64,000 nucleotides of DNA from Chionoecetes opilio (GCA_016584305.1 JACEEZ010025355.1:345001-409000), one strand, 5' to 3'; shown: positions 13,053-25,199, counted from the stretch's first letter. Notes: generated by a model from the letters alone, not told the origin. Numbers and translations: made by a program.

Positions 13053-13723
13053 CTGCCGCACCATGGAAAAAGAAAACAGTCTTTGAATACCATAAAGTGA
13101 GAGGCCTGAAGAGATTTTATTAAGAGGTTTTTTCTTTCTTTTTTCTGCGTGAGGCGACTGTGATTTGTTTTCTTGAATTATTCTTTTTTGTTATGATTAT
13201 GGAAGAACACCTTATAAATATTTGTAAGGTGCTGTGCTAAATCACTCTTTTGGCAATTTTTTTTTTTTTTTTTTGCTTTAGGTGTTTGCAGGGCAAACAT
13301 TATACTTTGTGTATAGGCAAAACATTTCCACCCCCCCATCCCTACACAGAGACTGCTACCACACCACAATCTCTGATACGTGTGCTTGATCTGGAGTTTC
13401 CTCTGATGGAACTCACAAAAGTATAGTGATACATTACAAAAAATTACAAAATATATCAGCAAGACGGCTTACAACGTCCCTTACTACTTTATTTAGTCTA
13501 TTTTTTTTAACGAGGCAAAAATTCCATTCTATAATGTCCCATGCTTAAAATTATCCCTAAGTATCCCTGATAATATGGTTAACTATGATAAAATACAACT
13601 GAAATTGAGAAGAAGCATAGTACTCCCTTCTCCTGGCATCAAATATCAGTCAGTAAGCAGCAAGGGGTCAGGATTTTTCACCTCGTTAAAAAAAACAGTA
13701 TAGTGGCATTGGTGTTGACTTAC

Positions 13724-13984
13724 CCCTTGCATCCCTGAGGGACCCGCCAGCGCCTCAACCACAGACTCAGCCAGGTGGTGTGACTGGGAGGGTCCGAGGG
13801 GCTGCGGCTCATACTTGGTGGGCAGCATTTGGCCTTGGTGGTCTTGGGTGGCGCCGTCAGTGGTGGCGTTCTCTATCCTGCCGTCGGATGCCAGGGAACC
13901 GTAGTCCATGCCACAGTTCATCAAGCTGTCTTGGTCTTCAGGGTCCATTATCTCCTCTTTGACTAGTGTTTCGTCTAACATTAC
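13724..13984 (-). CDS. BTB gene acidic linker exon
   Basis: The exon has 87 codons between acceptor TTACAACAG and donor GTAAGT, phase 0. It begins VMLDETLVKEEIMDPEDQD, rich in acidic residues, and ends in a Gln/His/Pro-rich stretch. LVKEE fits the sumoylation consensus (hydrophobic-K-x-E), which is common in spacer regions of BTB zinc-finger repressors; modification is inferred. The following intron leads to a second linker exon. Confidence 0.82.
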
Positions 13985-14357
13985 CTGTTGTAATAAATAA
14001 ATAAACAAATATAAAGATATGAAATTAATAAACTATTATCATCTTCGATGGTTCTGAAAAGGAATGATCAACATAGATATATCCCAATCTGTTGTATAGC
14101 CTCTCCAGCCCCTAATATGTTGCTTGTTTACATTATGCTTCCCTATCTTTTGTGATACTAAAAAGATCTCTCTCTCTCTACGTGAACCCCTTGTGTTGCT
14201 CTCAAACCCCTTGAGCAGTTTCACCTAATAAGTTACAATACTGCCAGTGTACAAAGACAAGACTAGAAATGAGAATGAGTACTCTGTACACTCTGCTTGT
14301 GTACGTATCAAGTCTACATAACTCTCCCAATACAACCAGTCAGCCACAGTCACCCAC

Positions 14358-14996
14358 CTGCATTGGGGAGGACACTCTGGCCGGGGTGTGCTGATTGTGC
14401 TTGGTGTCACTGGTCGGCTCACTTCTAACATCCGGCTCTAATCTGTCTATGCTTTTTTCACTGCCGTGTTCACTAGCATGCGCCTCATTGGGTGTCCGTG
14501 AGTTATCCTGATGGTACTCAGAGGAGGCTGTGTGGTAGGGAGAGGTTCTGGGGGAGGCTGTGGGGGAGCTGACAGTGACATGTTGCTCCCTGTGTTCCCT
14601 GTCCCCCGGCGCACCACCACTCTCCTCTCTTCTTCTCCTCTTGGGGGGCGGACTGGTGGGGTCTTCCCGAGAGCCCCGTGCGGGAGAGAAGTTCTTCTTG
14701 GAGTCTGCCTCCGGGGGCGGCTCGTCGGGCACCGCCAGCCCCTTGACCTTGAGGAGTTCTGCCGCTTTGATGAGGCGTGCAAGGTCATTCTGTGCCACGT
14801 TGACCACACCAGCGTACATGTAATTAAGAAGGCTCTCCACCTCATCACTCTTTAAGTCTTTCAACACTATGATGGGGTGCTTGCAAGGGGTCTGCTCAAA
14901 CATGCTCTCAAAGTATTCACTACATGTTGATAGCACCAGTTTGTGTACGGGGTAGAACTTGCCTTCACAAGCTAAGGTCACATCTGTGTATCTTTC
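14358..14996 (-). CDS. BTB domain exon with nuclear-localisation signal
   Basis: The exon has 213 codons, phase 0 at both ends (acceptor TTTACAG, donor CAG|GTGGGT). It continues the BTB fold: the TDVTLACEGKFYPVHKLVLS core, SEYFESMFEQ, LLNYMYAGVVNV and AAELLKVKGL, so the domain spans about residues 10-116 of the protein. After the BTB comes a low-complexity Ser/Pro/Glu-rich stretch with a basic cluster PPPKRRRREE near residues 144-153, a likely nuclear-localisation signal. BTB domains of this family form dimers and recruit co-regulators. The tail resembles spacer sequence of other lola-like proteins. The open frame in other phases is a shadow. Confidence 0.9.
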
Positions 14997-15326
14997 CTGT
15001 AAATAGTAAAAGGAAAACTGTCATTACAGAAATACATAATGTGATAGCATTTAAAAATAAAAACAAATGACTTGCTAATGAAAAAAGGAAAAAGTAGGAA
15101 ATGCATAGTTTAATATATTGAATAAAATACATATTATTTTCATACTCTATAAACAGAATTAAAAAGTATGATACTGGGCAATGCTTAACTCCATATACAT
15201 TTTGTACAGAAGCCACAGTACTTGAGGCACTGTTACGACTGTTGTAATGCATATGCACATTGCACGGCACAACACCATATAGTTTACTCAATCATGCATT
15301 CATCATTGCTGAAGTATTTTCTGTTT

Positions 15327-15538
15327 TTAACCCCTTGAGACCCAGAACGTAATTTCCATTGTAATTTGGCTACCATTAGACAATTTTTAGTGAATATAAG
15401 CAATATTTTATAGATATGACCTGTTTAGTATCCTAGTCGATTAACTAATTTGGAATATCTTGTTACTTTTCTTAATTTTATGGCTAACAACAGACAATTT
15501 TTTATAGCAAAGGAAAGATCTGGGGGTGAAGGGGATAA
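15327..15538 (+). mobile_element. TTAA MITE family, copy 3
   Basis: Plus-oriented 212-bp copy in the intron between BTB gene exons 1 and 2; left flank TTAA, right flank ATAA. Confidence 0.85.
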
Positions 15539-16007
15539 GAGGTTCATTTGGGTGTGAAGAAGTGCGCATGGTATTTTTCCTTCATTAGAAAATCTTGACT
15601 TCCCTCCTGCCTGTGCCATTTTCATAACAAGTCTAGACCTGTCACTGAATGGCAGAAAATACACACATGACATCATACTGATAGAACAAAAAAAGGTTGA
15701 GGTTTTAACCCACCAAATAAGCAAAAAGCAGTTGACTTTTTTAAAGGCTCTGGTATCAGTTTTAAAAATATTCCAGTTTTAATCATGTGCATTTGATGAG
15801 CTTTTTCTGGCACCAATTAGTTACCTTACTGTAGCCAGACCTTACTGTATATTATTAATAAGTCGGTGAGCTTCTGTAGTGTAGTCAATGAGTTCAATGC
15901 TACAATAAACGATAGATAATTAATAAAATAATAAGAGGATAATAGATAACAATAGAGGGCATACAATTCATGCCACAAATTTAAATGATGAAAGCCGACA
16001 ATAGCAT

Positions 16008-16083
16008 TGGGCGTATCATGGAACGTCTAACCTCATTAAGACATTATGGGAATATCTGAAGCTAAAAAGGAAGATGAAGAAAC
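16008..16083 (+). mobile_element. RTE-like retrotransposon 3' fragment
   Basis: Short match to the 3' end seen at 34392-34680: a GGGCGTATCAT...CGTCTAACCTCATTA stretch followed by an AAGAAG-type tail. A second shorter copy lies at 16270-16355. Confidence 0.55.
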
Positions 16084-16101
16084 AATAGATAATTAACTTA
16101 C

Positions 16102-16204
16102 CTTTTCCCGAAGACTTGAGAGAATGTGACAAAATGTTGTCTTGTGATTATTCCATGAGAGTGAGAGCAGCCCTCCATCCCCCATGGTGGCTCCCTGATC
16201 TCAT
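16102..16204 (-). CDS. BTB gene exon with start codon
   Basis: The ATG is at 16185-16183 in a strong context (CCACCATGG). It encodes 28 residues, starting MGDGGLLSLSWNNHKTTF, the typical opening of lola-type BTB proteins. The donor AAG|GTAAGT lies at 16102/16101, phase 0. The exon begins after a pyrimidine-rich acceptor ending TTGTTGCAG at 16205, giving 19 nt of 5' UTR in this exon. That leader begins with an out-of-frame ATG (16204-16202), a possible upstream start. Confidence 0.88.
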
Positions 16205-16269
16205 CTGCAACAATTTATATTCATATGAATTATGATAGTTGACAGTATTATATTTCTTGCCACAAATTT

Positions 16270-16355
16270 AAATGAACGCCGACAATATAATTGGAAGCGT
16301 ATCATCGACATTATGGGAAAATCTGACGTTAGACAGAAAGATGATGATGACAGAA
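16270..16355 (+). mobile_element. RTE-like retrotransposon 3' fragment
   Basis: Contains TTGGAAGCGTATCATCGACA and a GATGATGATGA tail, related to 34392-34680 with an internal deletion. Confidence 0.5.
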
Positions 16356-16625
16356 TTATATTTCTTAAATAAACAAATTTTAAGGGATTGTAATACAAAG
16401 AATCATTCTATGACATGATAACATTAACAAAGCCATAGGGCGGGAAGGACTAGAATTTTACCCTTACTTATGGACGTACTGACTTATTTACTGTACCTAC
16501 TGGTAGGTGTTATAATGTACTTACATGTGTTACAAGTGACCTATATATAGAAGTGATGCCTCGTCTGCCGGGGCTAGAGATACGGCGCTTGTACTGTGGT
16601 GATACGTACTACCTAATGTAATGGC

Positions 16626-16735
16626 GCTACCTACTACTAGTACTACTGCTACTATTACTACTACTACTACTGCTGCTACAATTACTACTACTACTGCTGC
16701 TATTACTACTAATAACGCTGCTGTTCAGTTATGCA
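16626..16735. repeat. Imperfect (CTA)n repeat
   Basis: Trinucleotide CTA with TGC and ATT interruptions. Confidence 0.85.
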
Positions 16736-17039
16736 TGGGTTATCTATAGTAGTAGTACATAGGAAGCGGTGGTGTGTAATTGTGTAACTTGTCAAAAAAT
16801 ACGGCGTGAGCCCCGTACCGATTGGCTGCAGGTACGGTGGGGGTACATAGTGGTCGATAACAAGCTACTCTCTGGCACGCGGGACTCGAACCTGGGATCA
16901 GCGCATCAAGATATACCCTGGGTACGTCTCCGTAGTATTCAGCGGGAGAAACTTATCGAAAACACGTCAAATTATACCATTTACCGAAAAACAAGATCAG
17001 TCATGTATTTCAGGGAGAATATTACGGTCAAAGGCTAAT

Positions 17040-18215
17040 ACTGCGGTGGAAAATTATTGGAATGGACTCAGTGGATGTATTATCGTCTCACCTATATTTA
17101 TCACTAACAATACTCTTAGTATTACTAATATGCCATAAATAAGGTATTTAAGGGTAAAACTCCCTTATTTACTCGTAAATATGATCTATGTATCGGAGAT
17201 AAATACTAAACATGGCCGGCCGCCGGGCCCAGCTGCTTCCTGAATGAACGCTGATTGGCGGAGCATGGAGCAAGGCCGCTGATTGGCTCTTGGGAATACG
17301 AGCCTCTGGAAAAGGTTACGAGTTGCCACTTTCGTATTTTAAAACGAATATCCACTTTTATATTCGTGGACCGATATTGGATTGCATAGCCTTGTTGAAA
17401 AGCCCTGACTTTCCATAAAAAGTGTCCGTGGTTTAAGGCCTTCGTAAAAGAAATAAGATTGAATATTTTAGTAACACCGTACATTTTACCAATATTTTGT
17501 TGATAATTCTTTTTTTACATCAAATGTAGGGTTTTTTGTGTTTTAATATATTGCGATATTTCCGCATCGTTTTATGTACTACTCATGCGCTTGGTGGGTA
17601 TATTTTGTTTTATATGGGTATTAGAAGGATTGTGTTTTTGTTTATGGTTTTAGCCAAACTTATCCTCCCTCCTACTTAAGCTGAAAGGTTGTGTGTGTAC
17701 TTCGCTACTCCCACAGTCTTTGTGTGTTTGTGTGTGTCTATGTGACGTATTGTTCACGTGTTTATTGAAGAAATACGGCTGGCTGAGTGATTTAAAGGGT
17801 AAAATTATCGAAAAAACTAGATATTTTGCTCGTTAGTTTCAACGTCAAGCTACGATCTGTTACTGTTTATAAGATACACACATCATGTACTATTTGCTCA
17901 TATTTTTCACGAATTATAAGGCCGTATTTAAAAATGAGATTTTTGTGGTGAAAAATGTAGGCCTTATTTGGCCAACTTTTAATAACCGATATTTCATTAA
18001 TTTTTCGTTATTTCATTGGGTTTTTATGCTTATTGTGTCCTATTTATCATTATTTTACTTTATCAGTGTTGATTTATTCATTATTTGATGAATTTGATGT
18101 AAGTTAGATTAATGATGGGGAAAGGGGTCAGGCAGCCGCTGGGCAGCCGCCTGACCTGTGACGTCACAGCAGCCGTGACGTCATCACGGTTTGTAAACAT
18201 GGGGGCCAGGCCAGG
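17040..18215. other. Region upstream of the BTB start exon, no gene recognised
   Basis: AT-rich DNA with short open frames only. It could hold 5' UTR exons or promoter elements of the BTB gene, but none could be assigned. Two TGACGTCA palindromes lie at 18159-18183. Confidence 0.4.
18159..18183. promoter_or_regulatory. Paired CRE/ATF-type palindromes
   Basis: TGACGTCA occurs at 18159-18166 and 18176-18183, each within a longer palindrome (CTGTGACGTCACAG; CCGTGACGTCATCACGG). The motif is the known CREB/ATF site. The site adjoins a repeat cluster and may be part of a mobile element rather than a promoter. Confidence 0.35.
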
Positions 18216-20477
18216 GGGTAAAATTCTAGGAGTCCTTTCCCGCCCTTATTATATAAGAGTTTTATTGGAAAATCTTAAGAACAAGGGTTCCACGCTTAGC
18301 TGACCCAAATGTTGGCTCTACGTATTATACTGTCCTTAACACATCTGTTTAGATTTTAATGAGTGCCGATCCTTACTTTGCCTACATGGCCGATATTAAA
18401 TTTCAGGTTCTTAAGAAAAACGAAGTCCCCCCGTTAGGTTAGAGGTTAGGTTAGGTTAGTGCACAGCACCACTTTGGGAACTCTGTAGTGTAGTGGTTAG
18501 CACGCTCGGCTTACAACCGAGAAGTCCCGGGTTCGATCCCCGGGCGGAGCGAAAGATAGATGGGTGGTCTTTCTTAAATCCCTAGCCCCTGTCCACCCAG
18601 CAGTGAATGGGTACCGGGTGCCAGCCGGGGGTTTGTAACCTCCCCCCCCGGGGTGGTGGCTTCGGCCAACACTAATATGCAGCAGCGGTAGATCACTATG
18701 GCTCTGAGGCATTATCCTCTAAACAAAACAAACAAGAGAAACAAGAAAACAAGAGCACGGGGGGTCGAGGGGGGGCGGAGCCCCAACCGTTAGGTTAGGT
18801 TAGTGCACAGCACGAGGGGCTCGAGGAGGAGTGCTAGGTTAGGTCTGTAGTTTTGTCATCTTTAGAATTAGCTCAACCTTCTATCTTCGGTAAATTTTTA
18901 CGATGGCACCAAACTTCCCTACACAATTGGGAGCATGGTTTTTGTTTACCTTATTGTATTCTAAGAGACATTTTCTCCTTGAGCTTTCCGTCGCAAATCA
19001 ATAGTTTCGGAGATATAGAACATTTTAGGTGGGGGGGAGGAATGTCTCCTTGTTTACAAAATGCCTCCCTCTTCCTCCTCTTGTGACCTGCATCGCTTTT
19101 GTTTCGGAGGCGCACCCGTGGCTACCTTACCTAACCTTACCTAACCTAACCTTACCTAGCCTAACCTTTAACCTCCTAACTGGGTCCAATAATAAAAAAA
19201 GTTTTATAAAATACCAAACAAAAGCGATGCAGGTCACAAGAAGAGGAAGAGGGAGGCATTTTGTAAACAAGGAGACATATTCCTCCCCCCACCTAAAATG
19301 TTCTATATCTCCGAAACTATTGATTTGCGACGGAAAGCTCAAGGAGAAAATGTCTCTTAGAATACAATAAGGTAAACAAAAACCATGCTCCCAATTGTGT
19401 AGGGAAGTTTGGTGCCATCGTAAAATAATACCTCTTCTTATAGCCAACAAGCTTGGGGACATGGTGGAAACCGGGGTTTTTGGTTGGGGGAGCACACATA
19501 TAAGGGAAATATGGCCCCGATAAAGTCTTATGAACTAGGGAAATTTCCCTAGTTTAGGGATTTTTTTGTGAGGGGCCATATTTTCCTTTTTTTATTGGGG
19601 ATAGCACATATAAGGGAAATATGGCCCCGATAAAGTCTATGAACTAGGGAAATTTCCCCAGTTTAGAGATTTTTTTTTGTGGGGGCCATATTTCCCTTAT
19701 GTGTGTGCTCCCCCACCCAAAAACCCCGGTTTCCCACCATGTCCCCAAGCTTGTAGGCTATAATAAGAAGAAGATAGGAACTACCTCGAAGAAGATAGGA
19801 ACTACCTCGACTACAGGAACTACCTCGTGTAGGTCTCACGACCTCTTGTAGCTTCCTTACTTTCTTATAGGGGTTGGAGCCTTTGTTCTTAAGATTTACC
19901 GTTTTATTTTCTCCAGACCTTCACAGATCTCTAAAACGTAATTATAAAGTGGGGGGAGAAATAAAAAAATAAAAAATAATTTACTAATCTAACCTGGTAA
20001 TATTCTAGTTCTTTCCCACCCTCAGGTCTCGTGAGGTTAAGGTTAGGGTTAGGTTAGTAATATTATTTTTGGGGGTCCCGGGCGGGGGTAATGTCGGGGG
20101 TAGGTAGGGTTGAAGGGGGAATCTCTCCCCCATTCTATATTTACGTTTTAGAGATCTCTGAAGGGATCTGTGAAGGTCTGGAGGAATAAAACCCACTAAT
20201 AAGGGCGGGAAAGGACTCGGTTATAATGGACGAGTTTCACGTTCGTTTTCAGAGACACCAACTATTTTTTCTTGGCCTACAATAGGTGCTTGTTCTAATG
20301 GTGCTTGTTTTATTTTGCGCAAAAAAAAAAAAAAAAAAAAAAATATATATATTATATATATATATATATACTTTAGTGGTTAAGGTTGGGTTAGGTTTCA
20401 TTAAAACCTGTAAGGTTAGGTTAGGCATTAAAACTTTTAAGGTTAGGTTTCATTACAACAAGGTTAGGTTAGGTTTC

Positions 20478-20511
<34 letters not shown>

Positions 20512-20682
20512 GTTTGCGCAAAATAAAACAAGCACCATTAGAACAAGCACCTATTGTATGCCAAGAAAAAATAGTTGGTGTCTCTGAAAACGAACGTGAA
20601 ACTCTCGTCCATTATTACCAAGGACTCTAGAATTTTACCCACTTAAGTTGGGCGGGAAAGGACTCTAAAATTTTACCGTGGA
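18216..20682. repeat. Cluster of nested inverted repeats
   Basis: Arms seen: 18895-19105 with 19216-19426 (~211 bp each); 19438-19518 with 19681-19764; 19900-19952 with 20140-20195; 20203-20325 with 20505-20640. Outer segments share GGTAAAATTCTAGGAGTCC-type sequence at 18216 and, inverted, at 20627-20680. Short TTAGG-like runs and (AT)n/poly-A lie in the spacers. No transposase frame. It reads as foldback elements inserted into one another. Confidence 0.75.
18478..18754 (+). mobile_element. tRNA-Val-derived SINE
   Basis: Head with box A (TAGTGTAGTGGTTAGCACGC) and box B (GGGTTCGATCCCC). A clear anticodon arm, CTCGG-CTTACAA-CCGAG, reads anticodon TAC (Val). The acceptor strands do not pair, so it is not a working tRNA gene. 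A non-tRNA body follows (CCTGTCCACCCAGCAGTGAA... to CTCTGAGGCATTATCC) with an AAAC-rich tail. Other copies are at 22040-22131 and 22346-23018. Confidence 0.8.
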
Positions 20683-22039
20683 ACACTCGCCGACGGCGGC
20701 GAGATATCCGGAAGGCGCGAGTACCGCACGGGGCACCACCCCCACAGCCTCAGCACGGCCCCGGCAACCCCCTCCACCACCCCAAACCCCTCATGTACTG
20801 CCAAACACGTGTACACTCACACGCACGCCTCTAAAAAGACACATGAGCCTACCAGACACGGTGTTATGTGCTGTGCGCCGGGTTGTGATATACGAGCAAC
20901 ACAAAGGCACGCCATAACCCCTGCGCCGCCGCGCCAACTCCGACCCCTCACACATATCCCCGCATTGCAGCCTTAATATCACTGTAAACTACTTCTTGTC
21001 ACGTTCTACTTAATCACTGTTACTTAGATAATGTTCTGGTATTATGTTATTACCTGTGATGGACGAACTCTTGGTAATAAAAGGTAAAATACACGATGGC
21101 TTCCCTTCCTCCTGTATGGATGTTCACTTGCTCGGGTTATAGTGAGCGGCTTTTGCTACTTTTAGATGTGTTTTATTAGCTTATGTCTATCTCGCTTGTA
21201 ATTTAGTCTTAAAATGTATAATATTATGGTTAATTTCCTTGTAGGTTATATTTCGGATGTGAAATATGGATTAGAAAAAGAAATGCAGAGAATAGCATAG
21301 CAAACTTATAATGCTAATATGTAGAATTGTCAACTTATGTCTATCTAGCTTCTATAGTTTACTCTTGAAATGTCTAGTATTATGGTTATTCTTTCTAAGT
21401 CTCTGTTTTTGATGTGAAATATGAATTAGAACAAAATAATTGTATGTGATATAGTGTAGCGGTTTAAAAAGATTGCCGTTTTATTACTGATACTAAAAAC
21501 ACTACCTCAAGTTTACTTAATATTATCTTAAACTCATGAAATATCAGTCCTTTTTTCATTATTATTACCAAAAACCATAGCTTACAAGGAAAAGTGTATG
21601 TATGTATGTATGCAATTTGCTACACTAAGTAGCAAGGGTAGGTAAGACTAAACACACAATGAATAACTTGGACATGAAACCATTTTGGAGTCGAATGAGT
21701 TATCTTGATCATAGGTATCGCCATCATATGCAGAATTATTCAAAGCTCTTTCATTATCACAACTCCACAACCCATTAAGCAGGGGCGGAGGAAGTCTGGA
21801 TGGAACAGCCGCTATATACCAGTGTTGCCATTTTAGGCGGGTAGATGTTGTAGATAGCGAGTTATTATTATCTGCCTCTTATTGATATTTACTATGATTT
21901 ACACCCTATGGTTTCATCAGAATAAGGCCTGAACTGTTCTCTTATGGGAAATAACTCTTATTGACACCCTAATGTACATACAACATATATATTATTTTGC
22001 TACAGTCACCCCGAAACAGTTGGGCTGTTTCCTTAAAAC
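20683..22039. other. Region with GC-rich block, no gene recognised
   Basis: 20683-20990 is CpG-rich with short open frames on both strands and could be promoter or 5' UTR for the BTB gene. 20990-22039 is AT-rich, with a TATG run near 21600 and two related segments (GCTTATGTCTATCTCGCTT / ACTTATGTCTATCTAGCTT) that look like an old duplication. Confidence 0.35.
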
Positions 22040-22131
22040 ACCGAGCCCCTGTCCACCCAGGACTGATTGGGTACCGGGTGTTAGCCGGGGGTTTGTAACC
22101 CGCCTCCCGGGGTGCTGGCTTCGGCCAACTA
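22040..22131 (+). mobile_element. SINE body fragment
   Basis: Matches the body of the SINE at 18478 (CCCTGTCCACCCAGGACTG... to GGCTTCGGCCAACT) without the tRNA head. Confidence 0.7.
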
Positions 22132-22345
22132 TAAGCACTACCTAGCAGACAGCTCTCTAGGGGTAGTTTGTGAGAAAGCTGTCTGGTTACAGCAGAGATC
22201 CATCTCAGCTGCGTCGTTACGACGAAATTATTCAAACATCAAACATCAACATCACCCTCCACCATTTTTACCTTTTTCTTTGCTTCATTTTTATGGGAGA
22301 CACGTGTATTTTTTTATAACTGGTATTGGTTTGTTTTGTTTGTTT

Positions 22346-23018
22346 GTTTAGAGGATAATTCCTCAGAGCCATAGTGATCTACCGCTGCAGCTACCGTAGA
22401 TAACAGTAAAGTCGCCAGGACAACTTTTTGTTCTGTTTACAGACGTGTGGTGGCGTTAATACTTACATTTCTACATCCATGATTTCAGGAAAGTTAAAAG
22501 GGGCTATCTGGAGAGTCTGTGTCATTTTGTGTCTTCATCTGTGTCATACTATGGCTATAAATTAACAAATTACAAAAATATCTACAAAGTGGCTACCAAC
22601 AATAAAGTCGCCATCTAGTGTTTATATACTGAGTGTCCTCCCGCAGCCGTCGTCGCCCGAAAAAAAAACGTGTAGTGAAATTTGAAACCATATATACTCG
22701 CATATACAAAGCATAAAACAACGCTGAAACAGAGTAGATTATACAGTCATGATATAAACTACTGTGTATCATCTTCAGTGGCACATAAAAATCAGTAGTG
22801 ATGCTATAATTCGTAATATATGGCGCCTGGCGACATGATTGCAGGTGGCGACTTTACTGTTGTCTACGGTAGTGTTGGCCGAAGCCACCACCCCGGGAGG
22901 GGGGTCACAAACCCCCGGCTAACACCCGGTACCCATTCACTGCTGGGTGGACAGGGGCTCGGGTTTTAAGAAAGACCACCCATCTATCTTCGCTCCGCCC
23001 GGGGATCGAACCCGGGAC
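22346..23018 (-). mobile_element. SINE copy split by a TIR element
   Basis: Minus-oriented SINE. Its 3' part is at 22346-22390 (CTCAGAGCCATAGTGATC) and its body and box B side at 22874-23018 (GCCGAAGCCACCACC... to GGGGATCGAACCCGGGACG). The 22391-22872 element interrupts it. The tRNA anticodon half is missing at the right end. Confidence 0.75.
22391..22872. mobile_element. TIR element inserted in a SINE
   Basis: Inverted ends CTACCGTAGATAACAGTAAA and the complement of CTACCGTAGACAACAGTAAA, each followed by GTCGCCA. TA lies inside each outer edge, so a TA duplication with CCGTAGA ends (Tc1/mariner-like) is likely. No transposase frame. A related segment occurs inverted at 61662-61850. Confidence 0.7.
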
Positions 23019-23156
23019 GTGAAGAAATCATATTTTTTTTAGTTCCCATACATATAGATTAATAGACTGATTATTGATTATTACTAACGGTAGGTTGATT
23101 ATAGATAGATTTATAATATACTGATTAATAAACTAACTATTTGGACTCTTGGAGGG

Positions 23157-23452
23157 TGTTGTGTTCACTTTAGCTAGACACGGGTTACACCAGACAGAGT
23201 TCACACACAAGTTTATTTCGGCGGGAATATGTAGGTACAGCAGAGGAATGCCACGAGGAACAGAGAGAGAAGGAGTGGTGTCCTCTCACTGTGGTGGTAA
23301 CTGAAAGAAGCTGGTCTAAGAAGCCAGGATCGAGCGCAAAGGAGGTGCGGGAGGAATTTGGGTCGCGAGTGAGTCAGGTCCAGCCACCAGGTGTTGGCTT
23401 AACCTTTAGGGGTAATTAACCAGGTGTGCGGCCCCAACCTGGGGCCACCACA
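23157..23452 (-). repeat. 3' LTR of the gypsy element
   Basis: On the minus strand it begins TGTGGTGGCCCC and ends AACACAACA (TG...CA). It matches 32413-32714 with a few substitutions and small indels, such as a 7-bp difference near GGTGGTAACTG. Confidence 0.9.
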
Positions 23453-23539
23453 GTACTCCCCTTTTTACAAAAAAAAAATTATATATATATATAGGCTATA
23501 CATATAATAATAATAATAATAATACATGAATGACACAGC

Positions 23540-25154
23540 CTATTGTAGTCGGAAGAACCGGGGGCGATGAATGACCCGCCCCGAACGCGTTGCGTAGTTC
23601 TCCGGAACGAGGCCGTCTACAGACTCCCCAGCATCGCTGTCCTCTGAAGGCGAATCCCCGGCCGCGGCTGTAAGGGTGCCGGGAAGGGAAGGAAGCGGTG
23701 TGTCGGAAATCGCCAGATCTGCAGGATGAGAAGCAACGTGTGGAGGGCGGGAAAGGGAGGGGGAGGTGAGGATAAGGTGTGGGGGAGAAGGTGCTGGGTC
23801 AGGTGTAGGATGATGACTGGGGGTGGGGGAAGGTGTTGGGTCCGGTGGAGGATGAGGACTGGGGGTGGGGGAAGATGTTGTGAGTGGGGCAGGTGTAGGC
23901 TGCGGAGAGGGAATAGGGGGAGGTGTGGAGAGCGGGGCAGGTGTAGGCTGTGGAGAGGGGATAGGGCTTGGTGGAGGATGGGCCCGAGGAGGAAGGGGTG
24001 GCGACGAGGCCGCCAAGACCTCAGCGCTGAGGAGAGGTTGAAGAGGAAGGGAGGGGGAAACCCCCCGCAAGGGAGCAGGGGGGAGGACGACAAACCGGGG
24101 GTGAGGGAGCGGTGGATGATCTGAAGGAGAAGAAATAGAAGGAAGGGGTTGCACATTTTGAGGGAGGGGAGGAGGAGGAGGTGACGGACGGAGATGAGCC
24201 ACCTTCACGCGGTCCCACGACGTCACATACGGGTGCCCACGAACGTCGAGGGTGACGTGCTTTTCAGAGACACGGAAGGGACCCTTATAGGGTGGGTCCA
24301 GGAGTCTCGTGTGGGCATGCGTCCGCAGGAACAGGTGTGTAGCCGCTTGCAGCCCCGGCGGGAGGTGAGTGGGACGCGGCGGGGGCGTACGTGGGGGTGT
24401 GGGCCGTAGTGCAGCCATCGCCTGCCGAAGCGCCGGGAGGAAGGAGAGGGCGTTGCTGGCATCCGTCACTGGGGTGAACTGGCACGGCAGTCGCAGGTCT
24501 TCACCATACACCAGCTCCGCCGGCGTGTGATGAATATCTTCCTTCTCCGTAGCTCTGAGTGTGAGGAGAATGATGGGAAGGGCGTCTACCCAGCTTGTTG
24601 GGTGTGGTTGGGCCTGTATGGCTTCCTTTAGGCGTCTGTGGAAACGCTCCACCATTCCGTTGGTTTGAGGGTGATACGCCGTAGTACGCTGACGGCGGGT
24701 TCCCAGGAAAGCCAGCAGGTCAGCCCAAGCATGGGACTCAAACTGCACTCCTTGATTCGTGATGAGAGTGACAGGTGCGCCGTACAGTGCTACCCAACCT
24801 GATAGGAAATGAGCAGCCGTGCACTCCGCGGTACTATCAGGCATTGGAATAGCGGCGCCCCAACGGGTCACTCTGTCCACACACGTCAGCAGGTAACGGT
24901 GACCGCGGGAGGCCGGCAAGGGACCCACCATGCAGGTCTACATGGACGGTGTGAAATCGTTGGGTGGGCGTGGGGAAGGTGTGGAGAGGGGCTCGTGTAT
25001 GTCGGTGAATCTTTGCCGCTTGACAGGCAAGACAGGCCCGCGTCCATTCCTTGATGTCACGTCTCATTCCAGGCCATACAGCTCGCCTGCTCATGATGCG
25101 ATGGGTAGTACCGAGGATACCGGGGTGGTTCAGGGAGTGGTAGTGATTGAACAC
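23540..25154 (-). pseudogene. Gypsy integrase with Pro-rich tail, active-site change
   Basis: The H2C2 zinc-binding region (HYHSLNHPG ... ACLACQAAK) in 24837-25154 is followed by the core in 23540-24931: LLTCVDRVTRW (first Asp), LITNQGVQFES (position of the second Asp, here Asn, codon 24755-24757) and NGMVERFHR (Glu). A GPFRV...VDR-like module leads into a long Pro/Ser tail ending TRSGRVIHRPRF. The two parts are in different frames. The Asn at the DDE site predicts loss of activity. Confidence 0.85.
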
Positions 25155-25199
25155 TGACCTGTGGTGTTGACGGGTGATGAATGGGCGCGCGTGGCCACA

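Noticed and set aside
18488..18560. Possible tRNA-Val(TAC) gene
   Set aside because: Boxes and anticodon arm are present but the acceptor strands do not pair, and the sequence continues into a repeated SINE body.
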